Counted from the stretch's first letter, positions 1 through 8,664 are shown. The stretch is DNA of 52,557 nucleotides from Sphingobacteriales bacterium (GCA_016718845.1 JADKCK010000051.1:1-52557); one strand, 5' to 3'. Numbers and translations: made by a program. Notes: generated by a model from the letters alone, not told the origin.

Positions 1-504
1 TGGGTTAGGGTCGCTGTTTTTAATGGTTCCGTCGTCGCCAATAACTTGTTTCGAGAAAGCGTTGATGCAGCCTATTAGTTTAGATGTATCGTTGGTGTTA
101 ATTTCGTTGTTGTCGTCGGCAATCATTTGTTGTACGGCGGTGGGCATATCGTTTTCGTTAAGTGTCAATATCAGCACTTTATAATCGGTCAATAGTCCTT
201 TTTCTACGGCTTCGCCAAAGCCAATGCGGTACATTTCGGTGCCGTATATGGTGGGGTCGTCCATTGAGCAAAGCACAGCTTCGTATCTGTCGGCTTTGTT
301 TTTTGCTTCGGTGTCGTATAATCGTGGGGTGGCGGTCATATATAGGCGTTTGTGGGCGGCTATAAAGTCGTTTTTGTGTACTTTAACAAAAGCCGATTCG
401 TCTTCGCCGGCAAGTTTTATGCCTGTTGTTCGGTGAGCTTCGTCGCAGATGATTAGGTCAAATGTGCCGTATTGTTGCGTATTAGGGTTTTGTTGCAATG
501 CTTT
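1..504 (-). CDS. Continuation of the type ISP-like helicase in a shifted frame (DEAH box, motif III); runs off window
   Basis: Same gene as the preceding entry, read one frame over after the suspected one-base loss at 502-505. The translation runs on without a stop to base 1. It contains LIICDEAHRTTG (motif II, around 430-455), MTATPRLYD (motif III, around 320-342) and then YEAVLCSMDDPTIYGTEMYR followed by GFGEAVEKGLLTDYKVL, a stretch typical of the helicase domain in this family. It has no convincing start codon of its own and directly continues the sequence order of the upstream part, so it is not a separate gene. The 3' end, with any methyltransferase and specificity domains, is outside the window. 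Either a sequencing indel or a true inactivating frameshift is possible; the intact motifs on both sides favour the indel. Confidence 0.8.
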
Positions 505-1481
505 TGAGCGTTGGCAATTACCTGTATAGATTGATAAGTAGAGAATACAACGGTTAAACCCTCGTTGGCATTGTTAGATAATGTTTCGAACTGTTGCACA
601 ATTTGGTTTACATTAGTAGATGCCGGCAATGCCAAGTCCACGATGCTATAGCCGTCGGTATCTTCGTTTTTACTTTTCTTTTTGCTTACTTCGGGGTCCG
701 AGCAAATGCAAATGGCATTGATAGGTAGCGATGCTTCGGCAGCCCATTCGCGCAGGCTTTGCCCTAGTAGGGCAATAGACGGAACCATAAACAAGATAAG
801 CCCTTTGTTATGGGTTTCGTTTTCGGCAATTTTAAGGGCGGTAAATGTTTTACCTGTGCCGCAAGCCATAATTAGTTTGCCCCTATCGTTGGTTTTAAAG
901 TGGGCGTTTGTTTTTTGTACGGCTTCGGTTTGGTGTGGATACAAGCTTTTTTGTTTAACCCTTGCTTGGTTGCCCGATAGCCCATCAAAAAGGGCTTGCC
1001 AATTGATAGGCGAATTTTCGAGGTCGGATAAGTTAACACGCGATACAGGCGGGTTTTGGTTATGTATGGCTTGTTCGGCGTTGCTGCTCCATTTATTGCT
1101 AGTCGATACCCACAATCTATGAGCAAAAGCAATGGTTTGTTGTTGCTCTTCCAAAAAAGTGCGGCTCGATGTAGATAAGAAGGTATCAAGGGCAGCTTTG
1201 TCGATATAGCTGTTCTCGTCGAAACACTTACATTGCACTGCCCAATAGTTACCCGTATGTGTTAGTGCTACTAAATCAATACCTGTATCTTGGTTGCCAA
1301 ACTGTTCGCGCTCCGGAAACTCGTTCCAAAGCCATACTTGTTTAAACAAATGGGCATAGTTAGGGTCGGTTTGTAAATAGGCTTGTATTAGTCGTTCAAA
1401 ACGGTGTCCTTTGTCGCGCTCCGAAAAAGCGTTTTGACGGAAATGCGTTAGAACATCTTCAAAATGGTTGATGATAGGCAT
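453..1481 (-). CDS. Type ISP-like restriction/helicase protein, N-terminal part (Mrr nuclease + helicase motif I)
   Basis: N-terminal 342 residues of a large enzyme of the predicted-helicase family that includes single-chain type ISP restriction-modification proteins such as LlaGI and LlaBIII. Residues 1-130 are an Mrr-like PD-(D/E)xK nuclease: GNQDTGIDLVAL carries the metal Asp (D69) and WAVQCKCF the Q83/K85 pair. A linker follows, then a superfamily 2 helicase start with a Q-motif-like YPHQTEAV and Walker A ACGTGKT (206-212). The frame ends early after NAQKHCNKT. A run of four T at 502-505 seems to lack one base; restoring it joins this frame to the one that carries the DEAH box on 1-504. 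Family members are about 1500 residues with methyltransferase and target-recognition domains, which would lie left of the window. The start at 1481 gives a natural N-terminus. The family is well supported; restriction activity is inferred. Confidence 0.85.
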   Translation of the reverse strand: MPIINHFEDVLTHFRQNAFSERDKGHRFERLIQAYLQTDPNYAHLFKQVWLWNEFPEREQFGNQDTGIDLVALTHTGNYWAVQCKCFDENSYIDKAALDTFLSTSSRTFLEEQQQTIAFAHRLWVSTSNKWSSNAEQAIHNQNPPVSRVNLSDLENSPINWQALFDGLSGNQARVKQKSLYPHQTEAVQKTNAHFKTNDRGKLIMACGTGKTFTALKIAENETHNKGLILFMVPSIALLGQSLREWAAEASLPINAICICSDPEVSKKKSKNEDTDGYSIVDLALPASTNVNQIVQQFETLSNNANEGLTVVFSTYQSIQVIANAQKHCNKTLIRNNTAHLT

Positions 1482-1684
1482 ATTGTTAATAAGGTTTGAA
1501 AGTTTTTGTTGCTGCCCATATTATAGGTAATGATGTGGGCAACTATACAGATTGTTTAAAAGTTACTTGTTGGCTTTAAGCCACAAAAGTACCATAATTA
1601 TCTAAACCCACCAAGTTTTTTTTCAAAATGTATGCTTTTAATGCAACCATTAGGCAACCTTGTGCGTCTTAATATCGTTATGTG

Positions 1685-1834
1685 TGTTAGCCCCCCTCCA
1701 ACTCCCCCCACGGGGGGAGAGAAAGAGAAACTTTTTTTTGTGTTAGCCCTCCAACTCCCCCCACGGGGGAGAGAAAGAGAAACTTTTTTTGTGTTAGCCC
1801 CTCCAACTCCCCCACGGGGGAGAGAAAGAGAAAC
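1685..1834. repeat. Three tandem ~54-bp GC-rich repeats in an intergenic region
   Basis: Three near-identical units, each made of GTGTTAGCCC, CCTCCAACTCCCCC, ACGGGGG and then AGAGAAAGAGAAAC with a T tract. CCCCC/GGGGG within each unit can pair as a short hairpin. The units stay open in several frames and give LSLPRGGVGG-type peptides, which are best seen as non-coding. A related C/G-rich palindrome lies inside a T9SS gene near 49640-49670. The rest of 1482-2018 shows no supported gene. Confidence 0.85.
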
Positions 1835-2018
1835 TTTTTTAAAAACAGTTAGTTTACACACAATAAGGCGTTTAGGGTGGGCGTTTATGCAAACACAAAA
1901 ACCTATTACAAGGCGGTTTTAGTATTGTGTAAAGTAGTTGTTAGTAGTAGTTGTTACTAAAAAGTAGCTCAACGCAAGCAAATTTTTAGGGGTATTTTAC
2001 AATTTCTACCCTACAAAG

Positions 2019-2413
2019 AGCAGATTTTACGCTACAAAGAGCAGATTTTACATAGCAAAGAGCAGATTTTACACTGCAAAGAGCAGATTTTACCCTGCAA
2101 AGAGCAGATTTTACCCTGCAAAGAGTAGATTTTACCCTACAAAGAGCAGATTTTACCCTGCAAAGAGCAAATTTTACCCTACAAAGAGCAGATTTTACCC
2201 TGCAAAGAGCAAATTTTACCCTACAAAGAGCAGATTTTACATAGCAAAGAGCAGATTTTACATAGCAAAGAGCAGATTTTACATAGCAAAGAGCAGATTT
2301 TACATAGCAAAGAGCAGATTTTACATAGCAAAGAGCAGATTTTACATAGCAAAGAGCAGATTTTACATAGCAAAGAGCAGATTTTACATAGCAAAGAGCA
2401 GATTTTACATAGC
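2019..2413. repeat. 21-bp tandem array, about 19 copies
   Basis: About 19 head-to-tail copies of a 21-bp unit, CAAAGAGCAGATTTTACATAG. The left half has variants ending CCCTG or CCCTA, while the right half (2220-2413) is nearly homogeneous, as expected from recent slippage or unequal exchange. Because 21 is a multiple of three, the array stays open in some frames and encodes a heptad LLCKICS on the minus strand. No initiation context or flanking coding sequence supports translation. It ends about 270 bp upstream of the next gene. Confidence 0.9.
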
Positions 2414-2682
2414 AATATAAGAATTACAAACAGCACTAAAAAAAATGTACACTACTGTGTTCAAAAAAAATAAACGGTATTTTTTGGACAAAATACCATT
2501 ATTTTACTATTACAATAAACTGTTTTTTGTACAAAGTACTACAATTATTTGCTACAAAACCTTGATAATTAGTTAAGTACATAAATTTTAATTGACAATT
2601 AATATAAATTTACAAATAAAAGCCATTGCATTTACCACAAAAGTATTTGGCAATATTTTTCACTTTTAAAATTTGTTTAATC

Positions 2683-3333
2683 ATGTTCAAAATTATTGTT
2701 GTTTCCGACTTGTCGAATTTAACCGCATCGGACTTAACGCTTAAAGCCGATACAGCAGCCACGGGTATCGAAAAACACGCCGACCAACTACCTAATGCCG
2801 ACCCTGAACCGGGTGCATTGCGTATTATGTCGCAGGGGCTTAAAGATAAATTAGCCCTTGCATCTAATTTAGAGTCGCAATTAGCCGAAGTAAAACGCCA
2901 AATTGAGTTAAATGCCAACGAGCTTTCATTATCCCTTAAAGGCATTGGCAATTATCTTGAAACGGTTGTCAACAAAACACAAAATCCGTCGTTGGTATCG
3001 GCGCTTGGCTACCGTGTGCGCGAAACCGGAAGTACCATAAACGAGTTAGAAGTGCCTACGGATTTAGCTTTGATAGAGGTAAAAAACACATCGGGCATGT
3101 TGCGTTTAAGGCTTAAAGCCGTTGATAAAGCCCGTAACTATGGGGTTATTTGGTTTTATGGCGAAACACCACCTACTGTTTGGCCCGACGAGGCGATGAA
3201 AGTAGTGGCTAATTCGAGGGGCAACAAGTTAAAATTTAATCGTGGCGAAAGGGTTTGGGTGCGCATTAAAGCCTACGGACCCAACAACACCGAAAGCGAT
3301 TGGAGCGACGTGGCTACACGTATTGTACCATAA
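2683..3333 (+). CDS. Hypothetical protein with a C-terminal fibronectin type III-like region
   Basis: A 216-residue protein with no signal peptide. Residues 1-100 are helical and rich in Ala/Leu/Glu, including a probable coiled coil around LESQLAEVKRQIELNANELS. Residues 125-216 look like a fibronectin type III-like sandwich: SGMLRLRLKAVDKARNYGV, then GERVWVRIKAYGPNNTESDW followed by SDVATRIV, where the final W-S pair is typical of Fn3-like strands. The ATG at 2683 is preferred over an in-frame ATG at 2626 because it opens a compact MFKIIVVSDL start, while the upstream extension is low-complexity and AT-rich. Repeat arrays flank both sides and no operon partner is visible. Similar small Fn3-like proteins occur in Bacteroidota; the role is unknown. 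Confidence 0.65.
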   Translation: MFKIIVVSDLSNLTASDLTLKADTAATGIEKHADQLPNADPEPGALRIMSQGLKDKLALASNLESQLAEVKRQIELNANELSLSLKGIGNYLETVVNKTQNPSLVSALGYRVRETGSTINELEVPTDLALIEVKNTSGMLRLRLKAVDKARNYGVIWFYGETPPTVWPDEAMKVVANSRGNKLKFNRGERVWVRIKAYGPNNTESDWSDVATRIVP

Positions 3334-3499
3334 CAAACTATGTATGTGCGTGTTTTATCAATAGGGGTAGGGTTTCAACCCTGCCTTTGGATTTAAAACA
3401 GAGACATGGAAAACACAGAGATTTTATTTTTTCTGTGCCTTCTGTGTCTCTTGTTGTTTTTTATTTTTTGTGCCACCACAAATAATGCGGCTTTTATCA

Positions 3500-5220
3500 A
3501 TTGGTTAGGGGTTTCAACCCTGCCTACCATTCAACCCTACCTACCAATATGATGTGTTTTTTATCAATTGGGTAGGGTTTCAACCCTACCTACCAATATG
3601 ATGTGTTTTTATCAATTGGGTAGGGTTTCAACCCTACCTACCAATATGATGTGTTTTTTATCAATTGGGTAGGGTTTCAACCCTACCTACCAATATGATG
3701 TGTTTTTATCAATTGGGTAGGGTTTCAACCCTACCTACCAATATGATGTGTTTTTTATCAATTGGGTAGGGTTTCAACCCTACCTACCAATATGATGTGT
3801 TTTTTATCAATTGGGTAGGGTTTCAACCCTGCCTACCAATATGATGTGTTTTTTATCAATTGGGTAGTGTTTCAACCCTACCTACCAATATGATGTGTTT
3901 TTTATCAATTGGGTAGTGTTTCAACCCTACCTACCAATATGATGTGTTTTTTATCAATTGGGTAGTGTTTCAACCCTACCTACCAATATGATGTGTTTTG
4001 GGGGTCCCCCCTCTTGGTGTGTTTTATCAATTGGGGGTTTCAACCCTATCTACCAATATGATGTGTTTTTATCAATTGGGTAGGGTTTCAACCCTGCCTA
4101 CCAATATGATGTGTTTTTTATCAATTGGGTAGGGTTTCAACCCTACCTACCAATATGATGTGTTTTTTATCAATTGGGTAGGGTTTCAACCCTACCTACC
4201 AATGTCCCATGTGTGTTTTTCATTGGGTGGGTTTCACACCTCCAATATGATGTGTTTTTATCAATTGGGTAGGGTTTCAACCCTACCTACCAATATGATG
4301 TGTTTTTTTTATCAATTGGGTAGTGTTTCAACCCTACCTACCAATATGATGTGTTTTTATCAATTGGGTAGGGTTTCAACCTCTATATGATGTGTTTTTT
4401 CATTGGGTGTGTTTCAACCTGCCTACATGATGTGTTTTTATCAATTGGGTAGGGTTTCAACCCTATCTACCAATATGATGTGTTTTTTATCAATTGGGTA
4501 GGGTTTCAACCCTACCTACCAATATGATGCGGGGGCCGCCCCGGTGTTTTTATCAATTGGGGCAGGGTTTCAACCCTACCTACCAATATGATGTGTTTTA
4601 TCAATTGGGTAGGGTTTCAACCTACCTACCAATATGATGTGTTTTTTATCAATTGGGTAGGTTTCAACCCTACCTACCAATATGATGTGTTTTTTATCAA
4701 TTGGGTAGGGTTTCAAACCTACCAATATGATGTGTTTTTATCAATTGGGTAGGGTTTCACCTACCGTGTGTTTTTTAATGGGTGGGGTTTCACCCACCAA
4801 TATGATGTGTTTTTATCAATTGGGTAGTGTTTCAACCCTACCTACCAATATGATGTGTTTTTTATCAATAGGGTAGTGTTTCAACCCTGCCTATATGATG
4901 TGTTTTTTATCAATTGGGTAGGGTTTCAACCCTACCTACCAATATGATCATGATGTGTTTTTTATCAATTGGGTAGGGTTTCAACCCTGCCTACCAATAT
5001 GATGTGTTTTTTATCAATTGGGTAGGGTTTCAACCCTGCCTACCAATATGATGTGTTTTTTATCAATAGGGTAGTGTTTCAACCCTACCTACCAATATGA
5101 TGTGTTTTTTATCAATTGGGTAGTGTTTCAACCCTACCTACCAATATGATGTGTTTTTTATCAATTGGGTAGGGTTTCAACCCTGCCTACCAATTGGGTA
5201 GGGTTTCAACCCTGCCTACT
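3500..5220. repeat. ~36-copy array of a 48-49 bp hairpin repeat
   Basis: About 36 head-to-tail copies of a unit made of ATCAATTG, GGTAGGGTTTCAACCCTACC, TACCAATATGATGTG and a T4-6 tract. Each unit contains a near-perfect palindrome, GGTAGGGTT-tc-AACCCTACC, often followed by a T run, so each is a potential stem-loop. Many copies carry compatible or degenerate variants (GGTAGTGTT, AACCCTGCC). A few copies are truncated or interrupted by GC-rich palindromic inserts (GGGGGTCCCCCC near 4009-4020 and GGGGGCCGCCCC near 4531-4543). An isolated half-unit sits at 3361-3386. There are no unique spacers, so it is not CRISPR. Between 3334 and 3500 only AT-rich sequence and an imperfect ACAGAG/CTCTGT inverted repeat are seen. 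Confidence 0.93.
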
Positions 5221-5272
5221 AAAAAAAACAAGGCATAATTTGAGACTTTTCTTTTAGGACGGTATTTTTTTG

Positions 5273-5280
5273 TACCTTTG
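5273..5280 (+). promoter_or_regulatory. Bacteroidota -7 box (TACCTTTG)
   Basis: TACCTTTG matches the TAnnTTTG -7 element of primary sigma promoters in Bacteroidota. It lies 16 bp before the ATG of the zinc-ribbon remnant. The -33 region is T-rich (ACTTTTC) but lacks a clean TTTG. Confidence 0.4.
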
Positions 5281-5295
5281 CGAATAAAAAGAACG

Positions 5296-5548
5296 ATGGA
5301 TAAAAAAGTCAGTAAATAATGGGTTTTGTCCTGTATGTGGGACGTTAAGCGACCGTGTACAAGAATACAAGACACGCCAGTTACGTCATTTTAGTGTTGT
5401 CAAGATGGAGGTAAAAGAATTTCCAATGATTTCTTTTCGGTGTGTTAATGAGGTGTCTAAACAACAAAAACGAAAAGGTTTATCTTGGTCTTCCAACGGA
5501 TATCGAAACCTTGCTATCAAAACCGCTTACCATCAATACGCCGTCTAA
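5296..5548 (+). pseudogene. Remnant of a zinc-ribbon ORF, possibly an ISL3-type transposase N-terminus
   Basis: If one A is removed from the A6 run at 5302-5307, an ATG at 5296 opens MDKKSVNNGFCPVCGTLSDR and continues VQEYKTRQLRHFSVVKMEVK then EFPMISFRC. A CPxCG zinc knuckle followed by a TRxLRHF-like stretch and an FRC cysteine resembles the N-terminal zinc ribbon of ISL3-family transposases. The expected fourth cysteine and all downstream catalytic sequence are missing; the frame ends at 5548 after unrelated sequence. No terminal inverted repeats were found. The reading is tentative: it could also be an unrelated small zinc-ribbon protein. The rest of 5549-5752 shows no gene. Confidence 0.35.
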
Positions 5549-5752
5549 ATCGCACAGAATTTTTACAGAATCTAAAATTTCCACTCATGCTCAACAGTTG
5601 TGCAACGCATTGTTTGTGTTTTACAGCCAATGTACAAGCAATTAAACCCAAATTAGCAAACAATATAAACACCAACTATTAGGCACCCTTAAACCTAATA
5701 AAACATTTACCAATTTTTTGTTTAAACAAAAAGCATTCATAACACATCACTA

Positions 5753-7000
5753 ATGAAAGTAGCCGTAATAGGTTCGGGCGGGCGCGAACACGCCATAGCT
5801 TGGAAACTAGCCCAAACAGAAAGCTGGGATAACATATTTACACTGCCCGGCAATGGCGGCATACCCAACAGCCATGCCATAGATACCACCAACTTTGCCC
5901 ACATCGAAACTTTTTGCCGTCAAAAAGGCATCGAATTGATTGTGGTAGGTCCCGAAATACCCCTATCGGCGGGTATTGTCGATTATTTTCGAACCACCGA
6001 CATCCTTATTTTAGGACCCACCAAACAAGCAGCCCTACTCGAAGGCTCAAAGATTTGGGCGAAACAGTTTATGCAAAAGCACAAAGTTACCACTGCTGCC
6101 AGTCAAACTTTTACCAACTCGTCCAATGCCTACCATTTTATCCAATCGCTCAACAACCAATGCGTAATAAAATACGATGGATTAGCGGCGGGTAAAGGTG
6201 TATTTGTGTGTTACAATACCGCCGATGTAACCGACGCTTTTAACGAATTAGAAGCCCAATATGGCAAGCAATTCCCGTTTTTGGTCGAGGAGCTTTTGTT
6301 GGGCGACGAAATATCTATTATAGGCATAACCGATGGTAACACTATTCAACTGCTGCAACCCTCGCAAGACCACAAGCAACTGCTCGACAACGACCTTGGT
6401 CCTAATACAGGCGGTATGGGTGCGTTTTGCCCCGTACCGTTTTGCAACGATGCCCTGATGCAACAAATAAAAACCCACATTGTAAGCCCTACCCTTAACG
6501 GTTTGCAAGCCGAAGGTTTAGACTATAAAGGGTTTATTTATTTTGGTTTGATGATTACCCCAACAGGTCCAAAAGCTTTAGAGTACAACGCCCGTTTGGG
6601 CGACCCCGAAACCGAAGTTATTTTGCCATCGTTAAAATCCGACCTATTGCCCTTGGTGTTAGCTTGCCTAAATGGTACATTAAGCCAGCACAAATTGCAG
6701 TTTCACGAAGGTTTTTTTGTAGATGTAGTGCTAACATCGGGCGGCTACCCCAAACAATACAGCAAAGGCTACCCAATTAGTGGTTTAGATACAGTGGGCG
6801 ATGAAGTACTGGTGTTTCATGCAGGTACAGACTTGCAAAACAGCCAAATTGTTACCAATGGCGGACGGGTGCTAAACATAGTTGGGCAAGGTAGCACCCT
6901 AAACAATGCCATTGCAAAAGCATACGAGGGTGTAGCAAAAATTAGTTTTAAAGATGCTTACTACCGCAAAGATATTGGGCAACGAAAATCGAGTAATTAG
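5753..7000 (+). CDS. purD: Phosphoribosylamine--glycine ligase (GARS)
   Basis: Catalyses the second step of purine synthesis, ATP-dependent joining of glycine to 5-phosphoribosylamine to give GAR, in the cytosol. The 415-residue length is normal for PurD. Seen in order: the N-domain opening MKVAVIGSGGREHAIAWKLA; VGPEIPLSAGIVDYF; the ATP-grasp segment with KYDGLAAGKGVFVC; the DHKQLLDNDLGPNTGGMGAF block, which is highly diagnostic; YNARLGDPETEVILP, which carries metal-binding Glu and Asn; and the C-domain VVLTSGGYPKQYSKG. The ATG at 5753 is the first possible start. It is a single-gene unit convergent with holA, with a shared hairpin terminator between them; no other pur genes are in the window. 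Confidence 0.97.
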   Translation: MKVAVIGSGGREHAIAWKLAQTESWDNIFTLPGNGGIPNSHAIDTTNFAHIETFCRQKGIELIVVGPEIPLSAGIVDYFRTTDILILGPTKQAALLEGSKIWAKQFMQKHKVTTAASQTFTNSSNAYHFIQSLNNQCVIKYDGLAAGKGVFVCYNTADVTDAFNELEAQYGKQFPFLVEELLLGDEISIIGITDGNTIQLLQPSQDHKQLLDNDLGPNTGGMGAFCPVPFCNDALMQQIKTHIVSPTLNGLQAEGLDYKGFIYFGLMITPTGPKALEYNARLGDPETEVILPSLKSDLLPLVLACLNGTLSQHKLQFHEGFFVDVVLTSGGYPKQYSKGYPISGLDTVGDEVLVFHAGTDLQNSQIVTNGGRVLNIVGQGSTLNNAIAKAYEGVAKISFKDAYYRKDIGQRKSSN

Positions 7001-7016
7001 ATGTAACAAACAAAAA

Positions 7017-7050
7017 AACGAGAAAAGCCCCAGGTCTTTTCTCGTTTTTT
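7017..7050. terminator. Bidirectional hairpin terminator between purD and holA
   Basis: AACGAGAAAAG (7017-7027) pairs with CTTTTCTCGTT (7036-7046) around an 8-nt loop and is followed by a T run. A-rich sequence on the left arm makes it usable from the minus strand too. It sits between the convergent stops of purD and holA. Confidence 0.85.
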
Positions 7051-7057
7051 TAGTATG

Positions 7058-8071
7058 TTATTCGCCCACAATCAACCTAAAAGTAAGTTCTTTGAGTAGT
7101 GCTTCGGGCGGGGCGGTGTTGTCTACGCCTTTGGCTTTTAGGTCGTAGAGGTTTAGCAGGTTAATAATGTTTTTGATTTGAGGGAGTTTATAATGCTGAG
7201 CGGCTGTTTTATAATCTTGCAGGGCATAGCTATTGCGCAGGTCAAGGGCGGCAAGCACCTCTTGTTCGGGTTTGTTTTGTAGCTGTAAATACAAAAAAAG
7301 TTTACTATAAAACCTATAAAGGCTACCAAGTGTAACAATTAGCGGGTTATTTTTTTGGTTATTGGCAAAATATTCGGCAATAGTAAATACTTTGGTGATA
7401 TTTTTTTGAGCCAATGCTTTCTGAAACTCAAACACGTTATAGTCTTTGTTTATGCCAATATTATCGGCAACTTGTTGTGCGGTAATATTGCTACCTATTG
7501 GTAGGCTAACCATTAGTTTATCTAGCTCGTTGGCAATTCGGGATAGTTCGGTGCCAAGGTAAGTAACTAAGGTCTCAACGGCTTTGCTTTCTATGACATA
7601 CGATTTGCTTTTTACATAGCGTTGTATCCAGGCGGGTACGTGGTTTTCGTACAGTTTAGAGGTGTTTAGTATGGCTCCGTTTTTTTCGATGGCTTTAAAC
7701 AGCTTGGTATTGGCGGCTACTAATTTGTATTTATGTATTAGCACTAATACGGTAGTATTGGCTGGTTTTTCGGCATAGCTAAGTAGTTGGGTAATATCTT
7801 TCATGGTTTGTGCTTCTTTCACCATTACTACTTGTCGTTCTGCCATCATCGGATACCTACGGGCATTAGTAACAACTGCATCGGCATCAACATCTTTGCC
7901 GTATACAATGGTTTGGTTAAAACTTTTTTCAAACTCGCCAAGTACATTTTTTTCGATGTAGTTGGCTACTTCGTCAATAAAAAAAGGTTCATCGCCTTGT
8001 AGTAAATAAATGGGGCGATAAACCTTTTGGCGAAGCTCAGTTAATATATCTTCCGACTTATCTGTTTTCAT
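7058..8071 (-). CDS. holA: DNA polymerase III subunit delta
   Basis: A 337-residue clamp-loader delta subunit, the partner of DnaX and delta' that opens the beta sliding clamp. The N-terminal AAA+-like domain opens PIYLLQGDEPFFIDEVANYI, the typical HolA start, with no working Walker A, as expected for delta. VVMVKEAQTM and TTVLVLIHKYK are the next strands; the helical LSRIANELDKLMVSL and the C-terminal collar domain (PPEALLKELTFRLIVGE) complete the family pattern. The ATG at 8071 lies only a few bases from a long octamer array (8078-8545), which would form its 5' leader. It is downstream of the GT2 and exonuclease genes on the same strand. Confidence 0.93.
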   Translation of the reverse strand: MKTDKSEDILTELRQKVYRPIYLLQGDEPFFIDEVANYIEKNVLGEFEKSFNQTIVYGKDVDADAVVTNARRYPMMAERQVVMVKEAQTMKDITQLLSYAEKPANTTVLVLIHKYKLVAANTKLFKAIEKNGAILNTSKLYENHVPAWIQRYVKSKSYVIESKAVETLVTYLGTELSRIANELDKLMVSLPIGSNITAQQVADNIGINKDYNVFEFQKALAQKNITKVFTIAEYFANNQKNNPLIVTLGSLYRFYSKLFLYLQLQNKPEQEVLAALDLRNSYALQDYKTAAQHYKLPQIKNIINLLNLYDLKAKGVDNTAPPEALLKELTFRLIVGE

Positions 8072-8077
8072 TGGTCT

Positions 8078-8545
8078 AGGATGTGGAGATGTGGAGATGT
8101 GGAGATGTGGAGATGTGGGGATGTGGAGATGTGGAGATGTGGAGATGTGGAGATGTGGAGATGTGGAGATGTGGGGATGTGGGATGTGGTGATATGGTGA
8201 TGTTGTGATATGGTGATGTTGTGATATGGTGATGTTGTGATATGGTGATGTGGTGATGTTGTGATATGGTGATGTTGTGAAATGGTGATGTTGTGAAGTG
8301 GCGATGTTGTGAAGTGGCGATGTTGTGAAGTGGTGATGTTGTGAAGTGGTGATGTTGTGAAGTGGTGATGTTGTGAAGTGGCGAAATGGTGATGTGGTGA
8401 TGTTGTGAAGTGGTGATGTTGTGAAGTGGTGATGTTGTGAAGTGGTGATGTTGTGAAGTGGTGATGTTGTGAAGTGGTGATGTTGTGAAGTGGTGATGTT
8501 GTGAAGTGGTGATGTTGTGAAGTGAAATGGTGATGTGATGTTGTG
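8078..8545. repeat. Octamer array directly upstream of holA (8- and 16-bp periods)
   Basis: The array is made of octamers GATGTGGA, GATGTTGT, GAAGTGGT, GATATGGT and GAAGTGGC in plus-strand orientation. The part nearest holA (8078-8180) repeats GATGTGGA alone; the rest alternates to give a 16-bp period, GTGAAGTGGTGATGTT. On the coding strand of holA it reads CACATCACC-like with almost no G and ends 6-7 bases before the ATG. It is open in several frames (HHFTTSPLHN peptides), but this is non-coding low complexity. Confidence 0.92.
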
Positions 8546-8547
8546 AA

Positions 8548-8664
8548 GTGGCGAGTTTTCACTCTTTTCACTCCTTCACTCTTTCACTCCTTCACTCCTT
8601 CACTTTTCACTCCTTCACTCTTTTCACTCTTTTCACTCCTTCACTCTTTTCACTCTTTTCACTC
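8548..8664. repeat. GAGTGAAAA-type array starting at the GT2 stop codon
   Basis: On the plus strand TCACTCTTTTCACTCC-type units of 7-9 bp; on the minus (transcript) strand GAGTGAAAAGAGTGAAGG. The TGA stop of the upstream glycosyltransferase is itself part of the first GAGTGA unit. The block abuts the octamer array of opposite base composition that leads into holA, so the complete intergenic gap is repetitive. GUGAAG in this block can pair with CUUCAC in the neighbouring block. Confidence 0.85.

Noticed and set aside
1598..1922. LSLPRGGVGG-type open frames on both strands
   Set aside because: They arise from three copies of an intergenic GC-rich repeat and lack unique coding sequence.
2221..2436. 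LLCKICS heptad open frame
   Set aside because: A 21-bp tandem repeat is open by periodicity; no signal, no homology-like region, and ends in AT-rich DNA.
3500..5220. CRISPR array
   Set aside because: Units are identical throughout with no unique spacers, contain internal palindromes of the terminator type, and no cas gene is in the window.
6248..6508. Open frame on the minus strand inside purD
   Set aside because: Antisense shadow of a well-conserved gene with no features of its own.
8068..8571. 167-residue open frame of HHFTTSPLHN repeats
   Set aside because: It is translated octamer array lying directly in front of holA; no start context, no non-repetitive segment.
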